Source: an uncultured Spartobacteria bacterium (GTDB lineage: Bacteria > Verrucomicrobiota > Verrucomicrobiia > Chthoniobacterales > Chthoniobacteraceae). From it: a stretch of DNA of 32,830 bases. The notes beneath the pieces are model-generated. The model made no database searches, had not been told where the DNA came from, and saw only the letters and a program-made list of their open reading frames with translations. The position numbers and the translations under genes are program-made. Positions 6,589 to 14,826 of this stretch are shown piece by piece; positions within the stretch are counted from its first letter, which is position 1; every line of letters starts with the position of its first letter. The stretch lies in NCBI GenBank assembly GCA_903929475.1, contig CAIYUV010000086.1:1-32830 (forward strand). Direction: 5' to 3'.

Positions 6589-7701
6589 CTAGCGGACGCC
6601 CAGCGCCCACGCGGCGAGCGCGGCAATCGCTGCGGCGCACGGGAGCGTGACTACCCACGAAAGCAGGACGCCGAGCACGGGCTTCCAATGGACGCGGCGA
6701 GTGACTGCGCCGATGCCGACGATGCTGCCGACGCTGACGTGCGTGGTGCTCACAGGGAGTTGCGAATAATTCGCGGTGCTCACGAGGATCGCCGTGGCGA
6801 GGTTGGCGGCGCAGCCCTGGCCGGGGTTCATGCCGGAGAGTTTGTGCGACATGGTCTCGGCGACGCGGCGGGAATTGAGCAGGCCACCCGCAGCCATGGC
6901 GACAGCGACGGCGAGGAATCCCCATCGGATGTCGAGCGCGGTGGCGACGAGGAGGAGGGCGGCGATTTTCGGCGTGTCGTTCAGCCCGCGCGCAAAACTC
7001 ACCGCGCCCGCGCTGATGGTGTGCAGCACATCCACGAGGCCCCCCGCGCTGACACCGAGCATTTTCCCCGCGTAGCGCTGACGGCATTCCGCAGTGGTGC
7101 CAGTCGTGGCGGTGATGACGGGCAGCATTTCCGCTGTAAAAATCCCAGCAGGACGCACGATGGGAATCACCTGCGTCTCGCAGCCGACACAGACGCACAT
7201 ATTTTTCTCCACGCCCATCCCCAGCCGCACTGCGCGCAGAACGAGGTAGATGAAGGCGCCCACGGCGACGGCGAGAAGCGGCGCGAGCAGGAGCGGGGTG
7301 AGAAAGTTTTTGCCGAGCGCGGAAAAGTTCACACCGCCCGGCGCTGCGACCATGCCCGCGCCGACGAGTGCGCCAGTGAGACCGTGTGTGGTGGAGATGG
7401 GAAAGCCGAGCCGCGTGGCGAGCATGACGGTGGCCCCCGCCGCGAGCGCTACGACGAGCAGGAATTCCGGCTGCGTGGTGAGGGCATCGGGCACAAGTCC
7501 CTTGCCAGAGAATTTCTTCATGAGCGCCTGTGCGAAGAACAATGCGGTAATCCCGCCCGCCGCCGTGGTGATGGTCGCCCACGTGAGCGCGGGGCGGAAT
7601 TTCGCCGTGCCCGATCCATATAGGCTGGCCACGCCCTTGAAGTTGTCATTCGCGCCGTTGGACCACGCGAGGAAGCATACGATGAGAAAGAGGAGCGTCA
7701 T
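6589..7701 (-). CDS. pit: inorganic phosphate transporter, Pit family
   Basis: A 370-residue multi-helix transporter for phosphate (or metal-phosphate) uptake in the inner membrane. It shows the two Pit signatures, one per half: SNGANDNFKGVA near the N-terminus and RGLNDTPKIAAL in the second half. It also has GFPISTTHGLTGALVG and its partner LPVSTTHVSVGSIVGIG. The start at 7701 gives MTLLFLIVCFLAWSNGAND, the normal beginning; an ATG at 7749 would add 16 basic residues. The central loop carries a cysteine cluster, CVCVGCE, that is not part of the core signature. It lies between the halogenase-like gene (103 bases upstream) and chrA (three bases downstream) on the same strand. Confidence 0.93.
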   Translation of the reverse strand: MTLLFLIVCFLAWSNGANDNFKGVASLYGSGTAKFRPALTWATITTAAGGITALFFAQALMKKFSGKGLVPDALTTQPEFLLVVALAAGATVMLATRLGFPISTTHGLTGALVGAGMVAAPGGVNFSALGKNFLTPLLLAPLLAVAVGAFIYLVLRAVRLGMGVEKNMCVCVGCETQVIPIVRPAGIFTAEMLPVITATTGTTAECRQRYAGKMLGVSAGGLVDVLHTISAGAVSFARGLNDTPKIAALLLVATALDIRWGFLAVAVAMAAGGLLNSRRVAETMSHKLSGMNPGQGCAANLATAILVSTANYSQLPVSTTHVSVGSIVGIGAVTRRVHWKPVLGVLLSWVVTLPCAAAIAALAAWALGVR

Positions 7702-7804
7702 GGGCCGTGTGCTATCTCCAAACCGCGCGCCACGCAAGCGGAGGCACATTTTCGTTTATGGTTGCTCCCCGGCTTTCGTATCGCGTTCCTGGGACGCTTG
7801 CTTT

Positions 7805-9292
7805 CTAGCTTCCGGGTTTGATCCAGAAAAGTGCGGCCAACTCCATTTTCAGCCAGAGCCAGATGCCTTTGAAAAGGATGCGTCCGCTTACGCCGGGTTC
7901 GGGGGTGAAGCCGCCGACGAGGAGACGCCAGCCGGCGTTGCGCTGGCCGTATTTTCCAGCGGCGATTTTCTTTTTGGCGAGGCGGGCGAGACGGCGGTTG
8001 TAGAATGCGATGAGACTGGCGGCGATGCGCCCGGGGCGTCCGTCGAAGGGGAATGCGGCGAACATGGTGGCGGGATCTTTATAAACCTGCGCGACGGGGC
8101 CGAGGTGATAGGTGGCGATGTCCATGAGGAATGCGGCGGCCATGATTTCGGCATCGCCGAGGTAAAAGTATTTGTCGCGGTAGATGCACTCGAACCAACT
8201 GCGGAAGCAGAACGCAAAGCGCGCGTGGTATTCGGCGGGGTCGGCTTTTTCGCCCGCGAGTGCACGGAGGATGAGGCTGCTCACGCCCTGCGCGGTGAAA
8301 GCGCAGAAGTCGAGGCCGGGGCTGTAAAGCGGATCGAGGAATCCGGCGGCGTCGCCGACGCAGGCCCATCCGTCGCCGGCAGTCTGCGTGACACGATACG
8401 GGAGTTGGGAAAGTGCGCGCTGGTCGCCTTCGATGGCGCGGGCGTCGGCGAGCATTTCGCGACCGACAGGATGGGTGCGGCAGTGCGTGAGGATGCGTTC
8501 ACCGATGGTCGCGCCTTCGGGCGGGCTAACGAGGCGGCTGTCATAGACGAGGCCGATGCTGACGTCGCCGCCCTTGAGCGGGATGACCCAAACCCACCAG
8601 CCGAGTCCGCAGAGGTGGTTCGTGGCCCAGCCGCGTGCGGTGAGCGTGGCTTCCATCCAAGCGGGAAATTTTTTCCGCAGCGCGATGCCGTCCCAATCGC
8701 CGACGCCGGTGAAGCGCGCCCAAAGCGTGTTCGTGGGATGCTCGGTCATCGGCTCGAAGTTACCGAGTTTGCGAGCGAGGACTGCGGCGCGTCCGCTCGC
8801 ATCCACGACCCATTTGGCGCGGAGTTGGCGCGTTTCGTCGGCGATTTTGATGTCGAGGATGTTGTTGCCCGCGCCGCCGAGTTTGATGGAGACGAGCTTG
8901 GCGGGGCGCAAAATTTCGCAGCCCTCGGCGACGGCGGTGGCGAGGATGTGTTCGTCGAGCGTGGCGCGATCCACTTGGAAACCGGCGAGGCGGGAGTTGT
9001 AGCGCGCGCCGATTTCCGCGCACTCGTCGAAAGGCTCATCGGGCGTTCGCGCAAACCACATGCGGAGGCCCTGCTTGGGGAGTTGGTGATGGCCGAGGTA
9101 GTTCGTAAGGCCGAGCACGCGCGTGAGAAAACACGAGCTGACCTCCGTGGTGCTCTCGCCAACTTTGCGATCAAATTCCGCCGCCTTCTCAATGATGACA
9201 ATGCGCAGCGAGGGCGTGTGTCTTTTCAAAAGCAAGGCCGTGGCCGCGCCCGTAAAGGCACCGCCGATGATGGCCACGTCACATTCAGTCAT
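7805..9292 (-). CDS. flavin-dependent halogenase-like FAD oxidoreductase
   Basis: A 495-codon protein whose FAD-binding fold starts at once: DVAIIGGAFTGAATALLL with a GxxxxG turn (residues 5-22), then VGESTTEV (44-51), VVDASGR (162-168) and CVGDAAGFLDPLYSPGLD (311-328). The hexapeptide WVWVIP at 233-238 fits the WxWxIP motif of flavin-dependent halogenases. The lysine in LPKQGLRMWF (K73) sits roughly where the halogenase catalytic lysine is expected, but I cannot prove equivalence. It may halogenate a small aromatic or carrier-bound substrate, or be a related hydroxylase or geranylgeranyl-reductase-type enzyme. Start 9292 was chosen because the Rossmann strand follows directly and GAGGGGGG lies just upstream; ATG 9493 would add 67 unconserved residues. 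No carrier protein or biosynthetic cluster is nearby. Confidence 0.75.
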   Translation of the reverse strand: MTECDVAIIGGAFTGAATALLLKRHTPSLRIVIIEKAAEFDRKVGESTTEVSSCFLTRVLGLTNYLGHHQLPKQGLRMWFARTPDEPFDECAEIGARYNSRLAGFQVDRATLDEHILATAVAEGCEILRPAKLVSIKLGGAGNNILDIKIADETRQLRAKWVVDASGRAAVLARKLGNFEPMTEHPTNTLWARFTGVGDWDGIALRKKFPAWMEATLTARGWATNHLCGLGWWVWVIPLKGGDVSIGLVYDSRLVSPPEGATIGERILTHCRTHPVGREMLADARAIEGDQRALSQLPYRVTQTAGDGWACVGDAAGFLDPLYSPGLDFCAFTAQGVSSLILRALAGEKADPAEYHARFAFCFRSWFECIYRDKYFYLGDAEIMAAAFLMDIATYHLGPVAQVYKDPATMFAAFPFDGRPGRIAASLIAFYNRRLARLAKKKIAAGKYGQRNAGWRLLVGGFTPEPGVSGRILFKGIWLWLKMELAALFWIKPGS

Positions 9293-9362
9293 GCCCCCCT
9301 CTAACGAGCCGCGCGTGCATCGGCAAACAATGACGCGCCTTTCGTTGATATTACCCGCCCGC

Positions 9363-9391
9363 TTGACGCCGCCCCGCCCCGCGACTAGCTT
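9363..9391 (+). promoter_or_regulatory. candidate sigma-70 promoter for the APC permease operon
   Basis: TTGACG at 9363-9368 and TAGCTT at 9386-9391 have 17 bases between them. This leaves a leader of about 170 bases before the ATG at 9569. The leader has no convincing riboswitch or terminator; it contains a 35-codon open stretch from 9409 that is not supported as a gene. Confidence 0.45.
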
Positions 9392-9568
9392 CCGCGCACA
9401 TTTGAATATGGAAACATCCATCGGGCGGCGGGCAGCCGCTCTACACTGTGGGCAAGCAAAGACGATTGCGAGCCACTCCCCATTTAGACTCACACCCTGC
9501 GCTCTCGTGCGCTGACCGCGACCGCGCCGCCTCTCTGGCCGCGCAAATTTTCCTGACTATTTCACCGT

Positions 9569-11446
9569 ATGGGACCGTCCCTTGATGTCACTCGCCCCCG
9601 CAACCTCGATTGGAAACGCGCCGCCGCGCTGCTTTACGGCGACTGGGGCACGAGCAAGGCCTACGTCATCGGCTACGCATTCCTCGCCCTCCAATTTGCG
9701 TCGCTGCACACGATCATCGCAGTGTGCGCGGTCACCGGTCTGGTCGGGCTGAATTATCTCGTCATCTGCAAACATTTTCCCGACGGCGGCGGCGTTTATT
9801 CGGCGGCGCGTTCGCAAGGCAGGGCGCTGGCGGTTGTCGGCGCGCTTTTGCTCGTAGCGGATCTGACGGTGACAGCAGCTCTGAGCGGCTACGATTCGCT
9901 GAAGTATTTTTTCCCCTCGATGCCAAACATCTGGGTGCCGGGAATCACCATCCTCGTCGTCATCGCTTTTGGTGTGCTGAATTCATTCGGCCCGCGCCAT
10001 AGTGGCGGACTTGCCGTCGGGCTGGCCGTGCCGATGGTGCTACTCGTAGTCGTGCTCGTCGCGCTGGCGATTCCTCATTTCACCACCGACCTCCAGCCGC
10101 CGCCACCCGGTCATTCCTTTGGAAATGCCTGGGCGTCGTTCGTGAGTTCCATCCTTGCACTGAGTGGCGTGGAGGCCATTGCGAGCCTCACCGGCGTGAT
10201 GAAACTCGATCCCGGATCCACGCCGGAGAAGCCTCGAGTTGGCCGCGAGGCGAAGCGGGCGATTATCCCGGTGGCGATCGAAGTTGTTTTCGGCACAATC
10301 CTCCTCGGCTGGGCGACCATGTCATTGTGGAAATGGAGCCACTCGGCTTTTGCTCCGGAGCAGACGATGCTCACCCGCCTCACCGAGGACAGCTCGCATA
10401 TCCTGCGCGTGCTCGGCGAAGAGTTCGGCACAAAAATGTTCGGCCTCGGCTTTGGCACTGGAATGGGCATTGTCGTCGGTATCGTCGTCGGCCTGCTGCT
10501 GCTCAGCGCCGTGAACACAGCAATCGCCGCGCTCATCGGAATGCTCTACACGCTCGCCCGCGATGGAGAAATGCCACGCGGCTTCCTTGTGCTAAACCGC
10601 CACGGCGTGCCGAAGCTCCCGCTCATCGCCGCCACAGTCATGCCCTGCGTGGTGCTGTGCATCACCTATTTCAACCCCGACAGCGCGCTCGAAAAACTCG
10701 GTGAGCTTTACGCCATCGGCGTCGTCGGCGCGATCACCGTGAACCTCGGCTCCTGCACTTTCAACAAGCAGCTCACCCTCAAAAAATGGGAGCGCAGCCT
10801 TTTTGCGATCACGTTCTTCGTGCTTTTCTGCGTCGAGGTTTCGCTCGCATACGAAAAACATCTCGCGCTTTTCTTCGTCGTCATCGTGCTCAGCGTCGGC
10901 TTCTGGCTGCGCTCACTCTCCCACAAGGCCAGCGGCCTGGCCACCGTCACCGTGGCAAGGGATTTGGCCGAGATGGTTTCGCCAGAAACGATCGAGATGC
11001 TCCGCCCGCAGCCGCTCATCGAAGGACGGAAATTCCTCGTCGCCGCACGTGGCGCAACACCAGTGCTCAAGTTTGCACTCAACGAAGCCAAGCTCCACAA
11101 GGCCGTGCTGTGCGTGCTTTATGTGAAGGAGGTCGCTGTGCTTCTCGGCAGCGCGCAGCCCTCGCAAAGCCGCCGCCTGCGCTGGCAGGACGACCCGCAG
11201 GCCGCCGGTATCATGTCGCTCATGATGAAGCTCGGCGAAGAAGAGGGCGTTTGTGTGCAGCCGCTTTACGTCGCTTCAAGCGACCCCGCAGGGACCATCG
11301 TGGATCTAGCAGCAACACTCGGCGCAGACATGGTGATGCTTGGCTCCACACACCGCATCAACATGGCGCGTTTGCTCAAAGGCAACATCGCCGAACGTGT
11401 CTCCAGCCAACTGCCCGAGAACATCGAACTAATCATCCACGGCTGA
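9569..11446 (+). CDS. APC-superfamily permease with C-terminal UspA domain
   Basis: A 625-residue inner-membrane transporter. It has about 12 hydrophobic helices over residues 20-450. The early motif is YGDWGTSKAYVIGYAF and a later loop reads GVEAIASLTGVMKLDPG, as in amino-acid permeases of the APC superfamily. The C-terminal 140 residues are soluble: RKFLVAARGATPVLKFALNEAK, then VCVQPLYVA, then ADMVMLGSTHRINMARLLKGNIAERV. That is the strand and nucleotide-loop order of universal stress protein (UspA) domains, which may bind ATP and regulate transport. The substrate is unknown. It lies 27 bases upstream of the dehydrogenase gene on the same strand, so the two probably form one transcript. Confidence 0.85.
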   Translation: MGPSLDVTRPRNLDWKRAAALLYGDWGTSKAYVIGYAFLALQFASLHTIIAVCAVTGLVGLNYLVICKHFPDGGGVYSAARSQGRALAVVGALLLVADLTVTAALSGYDSLKYFFPSMPNIWVPGITILVVIAFGVLNSFGPRHSGGLAVGLAVPMVLLVVVLVALAIPHFTTDLQPPPPGHSFGNAWASFVSSILALSGVEAIASLTGVMKLDPGSTPEKPRVGREAKRAIIPVAIEVVFGTILLGWATMSLWKWSHSAFAPEQTMLTRLTEDSSHILRVLGEEFGTKMFGLGFGTGMGIVVGIVVGLLLLSAVNTAIAALIGMLYTLARDGEMPRGFLVLNRHGVPKLPLIAATVMPCVVLCITYFNPDSALEKLGELYAIGVVGAITVNLGSCTFNKQLTLKKWERSLFAITFFVLFCVEVSLAYEKHLALFFVVIVLSVGFWLRSLSHKASGLATVTVARDLAEMVSPETIEMLRPQPLIEGRKFLVAARGATPVLKFALNEAKLHKAVLCVLYVKEVAVLLGSAQPSQSRRLRWQDDPQAAGIMSLMMKLGEEEGVCVQPLYVASSDPAGTIVDLAATLGADMVMLGSTHRINMARLLKGNIAERVSSQLPENIELIIHG

Positions 11447-11473
11447 TTTTTCCACACACACCATTCAAAACCC

Positions 11474-13057
11474 ATGCAACTCCACGGACACAGCCTCATC
11501 GCCGGAAAACTCGCGCCGATCAGCAGCAAAACCTTCAACGCATTCAATCCTGCTGACGGCGCGAAATTGGAACCCGCATTCCTCGAAGGGACACACGCAG
11601 ACGCTGATCATGCGATGCGTCATGCAGAGGATGCGTTCGAGATTTACCGCCGCATCGGCGATGTCGCGCGGGCGGAATTTCTCGACGCCATCGCGGAGGA
11701 AATCATGGCGCTCGGCGAAGAACTCCTCCAGCGTGCAAATCTCGAAACCGGCCTGCCATTCGACCGGCTCACGATGGAGCGCGGGCGCACCTGCGGGCAG
11801 CTCAAGGCTTTCGCCGCGCTCATCCGCGAAGGCTCGTGGGTGGATGCGCGCATAGACACCGCGCTGCCCGACCGCCAGCCATTCCCCCGCCCCGATCTGC
11901 GCCGGATGCTCGTTCCACTCGGCCCCGTCGTCGTGCTCGGCGCGAGTAATTTCCCCCTCGCATTCTCCGTCGCTGGCGGTGACACCGCCTCCGCGCTCGC
12001 CGCTGGCTGCACTGTCGTCGTGAAAGCGCATCCCGCGCACCCCGGCACCTCCGAACTCACCGCCGCCGCGATCTATCGTGCGATTGAAAAGTGCAAGCTG
12101 CCCCACGGTGTCTTCTCGCTCATCCATGGCACCGGCGCGGACGCCGCGCTCGCACTCGTGCGCCATCCGCTCGCAAAGGCGCTCGGCTTCACCGGCTCGC
12201 TGCGCGCAGGTCGTGCGCTCTTTGACGCAGCCGCCGCGAGACAGGAGCCCATTCCTGTCTTCGCAGAAATGGGCAGCCTGAATCCCGTCTTTCTCCTCCC
12301 CGGCGCGCTGCGCGAACGCAGCGAACAAATCGCCGCCGGTTTGAAAAACTCATTCACCATGGGAGTCGGCCAAATGTGCACCAAGCCCGGCCTCGTCTTC
12401 GCTCTCGGCGGGCCGGACTTCGATTCCTTCGCGCAAAAATTCCGCACGCAACTCCAGTCCGCCGCCTGCGGCACGATGCTGCACCGCGGCATCTGCGAAA
12501 ATTTTCACGCAGGCATCGAGCGCGTGCGTTCATTGAAAGGAGTGGTCGTCCTCGGAGAAAGTGACGCCGACGCCGACGCGGCGAAGACACAGGCCGAGCC
12601 GGTCGCATTCGTCACCGACGTGGAAAATTTTCTCCTCCACCGAGAATTGCAGGAAGAAGTCTTTGGCCCATACACACTGCTCGTCACCGCACGCAGCACG
12701 GCTGAACTCGAAGCCGCCGCGCGCAGCCTCGCAGGCCAGCTCACCGGCACGCTCCACGGCACGCCCGAAGATCTCGCCTCATTCCGCAGCCTCGCGGAAA
12801 TCCTCGAACGCAAAGCGGGACGCGTAGTTTTCAACGCCTTCCCCACCGGCGTCGAAGTCTGCCCTTCGATGCAACACGGCGGCCCCTACCCCGCAACGAC
12901 CGATTCGCGCAGCACGAGCGTCGGCACCGCAGCGATTCAGCGATGGGTGCGCCCCGTGTGTCTGCAAGGATTCCCGCAGTCCGCACTGCCGCCCGAACTG
13001 CTCGACGACAACCCGCGCAAAATCATGCGCATCGTGAACGGCGCCCTGACGCGCTAA
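11474..13057 (+). CDS. alpha-ketoglutarate semialdehyde dehydrogenase (2,5-dioxovalerate dehydrogenase)
   Basis: A 527-residue aldehyde dehydrogenase that would oxidise 2,5-dioxopentanoate to 2-oxoglutarate with NAD(P)+, the last step of non-phosphorylating pentose, hexarate or hydroxyproline catabolism. Catalytic residues: Asn in GASNFPLAFS (N159), Glu in VFAEMGSLNPVF (E265) and Cys in GVGQMCTKPG (C302). These contexts are those of the ketoglutarate-semialdehyde subgroup rather than betaine-aldehyde types, as is the C-terminal GVEVCPSMQHGGPYPATTD. The upstream permease suggests an amino-acid source such as hydroxyproline, but no other enzyme of that route is here. The stop abuts the stop of the convergent anti-sigma gene with no base between. 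Confidence 0.9.
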   Translation: MQLHGHSLIAGKLAPISSKTFNAFNPADGAKLEPAFLEGTHADADHAMRHAEDAFEIYRRIGDVARAEFLDAIAEEIMALGEELLQRANLETGLPFDRLTMERGRTCGQLKAFAALIREGSWVDARIDTALPDRQPFPRPDLRRMLVPLGPVVVLGASNFPLAFSVAGGDTASALAAGCTVVVKAHPAHPGTSELTAAAIYRAIEKCKLPHGVFSLIHGTGADAALALVRHPLAKALGFTGSLRAGRALFDAAAARQEPIPVFAEMGSLNPVFLLPGALRERSEQIAAGLKNSFTMGVGQMCTKPGLVFALGGPDFDSFAQKFRTQLQSAACGTMLHRGICENFHAGIERVRSLKGVVVLGESDADADAAKTQAEPVAFVTDVENFLLHRELQEEVFGPYTLLVTARSTAELEAAARSLAGQLTGTLHGTPEDLASFRSLAEILERKAGRVVFNAFPTGVEVCPSMQHGGPYPATTDSRSTSVGTAAIQRWVRPVCLQGFPQSALPPELLDDNPRKIMRIVNGALTR

Positions 13058-14122
13058 TTAATTCCCAAGCTCCGGCTCGAAGTAGGGCTTTGTGATAATG
13101 CGAATCTTCGCATCTGGCGCGATGGGCCACTCGGCTTCCGCGTTGTCCTTTGTCACAAAAGAAACACCCACTTTGATGGAAGGACAACGGATCATCACGA
13201 AGCGATGGACGCCGTCCGCGTAGGATTCGTGGCGAAAAATTCTAGCGACTTCCGCGTAGCTGGCACCTTCATGCAGGCTTCCCGCCTCGCGCAGGCGGAC
13301 ATCGAGATACTCACGCACTGAGAAGTAGCGATTTGCCTCCTCGCCCGTCAGCTTCACCTCGCCGTTGTCCGTGCGCAGCACCACCTGTTCATGCGGTCCC
13401 GGAACGGAGGTGTTGGGCGAATGAGCCGCTGCCTTCGTCTGCACTTTCCCGATGTCGGCACCGGCCCTCATTTGCGCAAGCGGATCGTTTGTCCCCACGA
13501 CTTGTGGACGCTTCGGTGCAATGGGCTGCAGTTTATTCGTCAGGTCGTTCGGCACCGATGCAATGTGGAGCGGATTTGTCTTCGTGCCATTCAAGTCAAC
13601 AGCCACAGAAGTCACACCGCTTGGATCCACGTTCGACGGCACTTTCAGGCTTGGAGCCGAATCCACATTCCCGCCGCCTTCATCGGCAAGATTTCCGATT
13701 GTGACCTTTTGCTCAGTGCCCGTTTGCACGACGCCTGGGGCTTTTTGCGCACTGCCGCCAAGGTTCACACTGAGCGCATACACGCCAAAACCAAAGACCA
13801 GGCACGCCGCTGTGAGCTGCCAGAAACCCACGCGCTGCCACCACGCCTGTTCCGCCGGAGCCGCAAAATTTTCCAACGCGGGCTGCGATGCTTTTCCCGC
13901 AATCGCAGCCGCGCGCAGCACCGCGTCGCGGCGGCGTTCGCAAAGCGCAGGCGCTGCCTCCGCCTTCAATGTGTCGCGGAGAATGTCCGCCATTTCGCGC
14001 GTCTCGGCGACCTCAGCGTTTACGTGAGGGTGCTCCAGAATGGTGCGTTCAATTTCGGCACTCTCATTGGAGTGGAGTTCGTTGAGAACGTAGGCTGTGA
14101 ATTTTGGATCGTCGTGGCTCAT
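13058..14122 (-). CDS. membrane anti-sigma factor-like protein
   Basis: A 354-residue protein that I assign by position and layout. The N-terminal part (residues 1-60, FTAYVLNELHSNESAEIERTI) resembles the cytoplasmic domain of anti-sigma factors, without a clear zinc-binding HxxxCxxC. One membrane helix follows at about 100-119 (WQLTAACLVFGFGVYALSV). The outer part has a low-complexity linker (about 120-240) and then a compact C-terminal domain (about 245-350) that I do not recognise. It begins with an ATGA four-base overlap with the upstream ECF sigma gene, as expected for a sigma/anti-sigma pair. It probably holds the sigma factor at the membrane and senses an envelope signal. Confidence 0.7.
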   Translation of the reverse strand: MSHDDPKFTAYVLNELHSNESAEIERTILEHPHVNAEVAETREMADILRDTLKAEAAPALCERRRDAVLRAAAIAGKASQPALENFAAPAEQAWWQRVGFWQLTAACLVFGFGVYALSVNLGGSAQKAPGVVQTGTEQKVTIGNLADEGGGNVDSAPSLKVPSNVDPSGVTSVAVDLNGTKTNPLHIASVPNDLTNKLQPIAPKRPQVVGTNDPLAQMRAGADIGKVQTKAAAHSPNTSVPGPHEQVVLRTDNGEVKLTGEEANRYFSVREYLDVRLREAGSLHEGASYAEVARIFRHESYADGVHRFVMIRCPSIKVGVSFVTKDNAEAEWPIAPDAKIRIITKPYFEPELGN

Positions 14123-14736
14123 AGTGCGGTGCGCAGGCGGGTTGGAATGGCATCGAGCGGCGCCTCGCGCAGGAGGGTGCGCAGTTTTTTCAGGCCGATG
14201 TGGAGCAGGAAGCCCACGTTCGTGACCGTGAGGCCCGTGATGTCGGAAATTTCCTTGTAGCTGAGATCGTTTTGAAACTTGAGGCGGATGACCTCGCGCT
14301 GGTTCGGCGTCAGCGCATCGAGCAATTTCAACAGCCAGTCTGCCGCGTCGCTGGATGCAAGTTCTTCGTCCGGGCCAGGCTCTTCACTCATGCGCTCCTC
14401 GGGCATCGGCATGGGAATGATGCGGCTGTATTTCCGCACATGATCGAGTGCACGGTTGCGTGTCACGGTGAAAAGCCACGCCTCGATATGCCGTGTGTCG
14501 GACGGATCGAGTGCGGCTTCGCTCACTGTCTCGGCGTCGTTTGTGGAGCGTGCAGGTTGCATGGCATCGTCGCCCCCCTCCTCTCCGCTGATGATGCGCA
14601 CATAGCGGATGAACGCATCCTGAACGACATCGCGGGCACTCTCGAGATCCCCCACTATGCCCATGGCATAGCGGACGAGCGGCCGTTCGTAACGGTCGAG
14701 CAGCCCGCGAATATCAGTAGCGGGTGGTGGCGTCAT
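14119..14736 (-). CDS. ECF-type RNA polymerase sigma factor
   Basis: A 205-residue sigma-70 family protein. Region 2 runs from about residue 10 to 50 (RYERPLVRYAMGIVGDLESARDVVQDAFIRYVR), with its continuation at EAWLFTVTRNRALDHVRK. Region 4 covers about 140-195 (LLDALTPNQREVIRLKFQNDLSYKEISDITGL), with the helix-turn-helix TVTNVGFLLHIGLKKLR. The acidic 50-residue linker between is longer than usual. It would direct transcription of its own regulon when released by the anti-sigma protein encoded immediately after it (ATGA overlap). The 90 bases upstream, after tatC, may contain its promoter, but I could not assign one securely. Confidence 0.93.
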   Translation of the reverse strand: MTPPPATDIRGLLDRYERPLVRYAMGIVGDLESARDVVQDAFIRYVRIISGEEGGDDAMQPARSTNDAETVSEAALDPSDTRHIEAWLFTVTRNRALDHVRKYSRIIPMPMPEERMSEEPGPDEELASSDAADWLLKLLDALTPNQREVIRLKFQNDLSYKEISDITGLTVTNVGFLLHIGLKKLRTLLREAPLDAIPTRLRTAL

Positions 14737-14826
14737 AACTTTCTGTATTTTGGAGACGGCTCTGCTTGGGGATTTCTTAGAGCTAGCGCAAAAAAGCAGG
14801 CAAGTCCTTCACTTTCGCAGTCCAAC

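Noticed and set aside
5167-7623. An 818-codon plus-strand open frame.
   Set aside because: It is antisense to chrA and the phosphate transporter, rich in Arg, His and Pro, and has no domain. It is a GC-rich shadow.
7250-9304. A 684-codon plus-strand open frame.
   Set aside because: It is antisense to the halogenase-like gene and part of the phosphate transporter, with Ala/Glu/Gly-rich shadow composition.
9409-9516. A 35-codon small gene in the leader of the APC permease.
   Set aside because: It has no ribosome site, no family resemblance and no support beyond an open frame.
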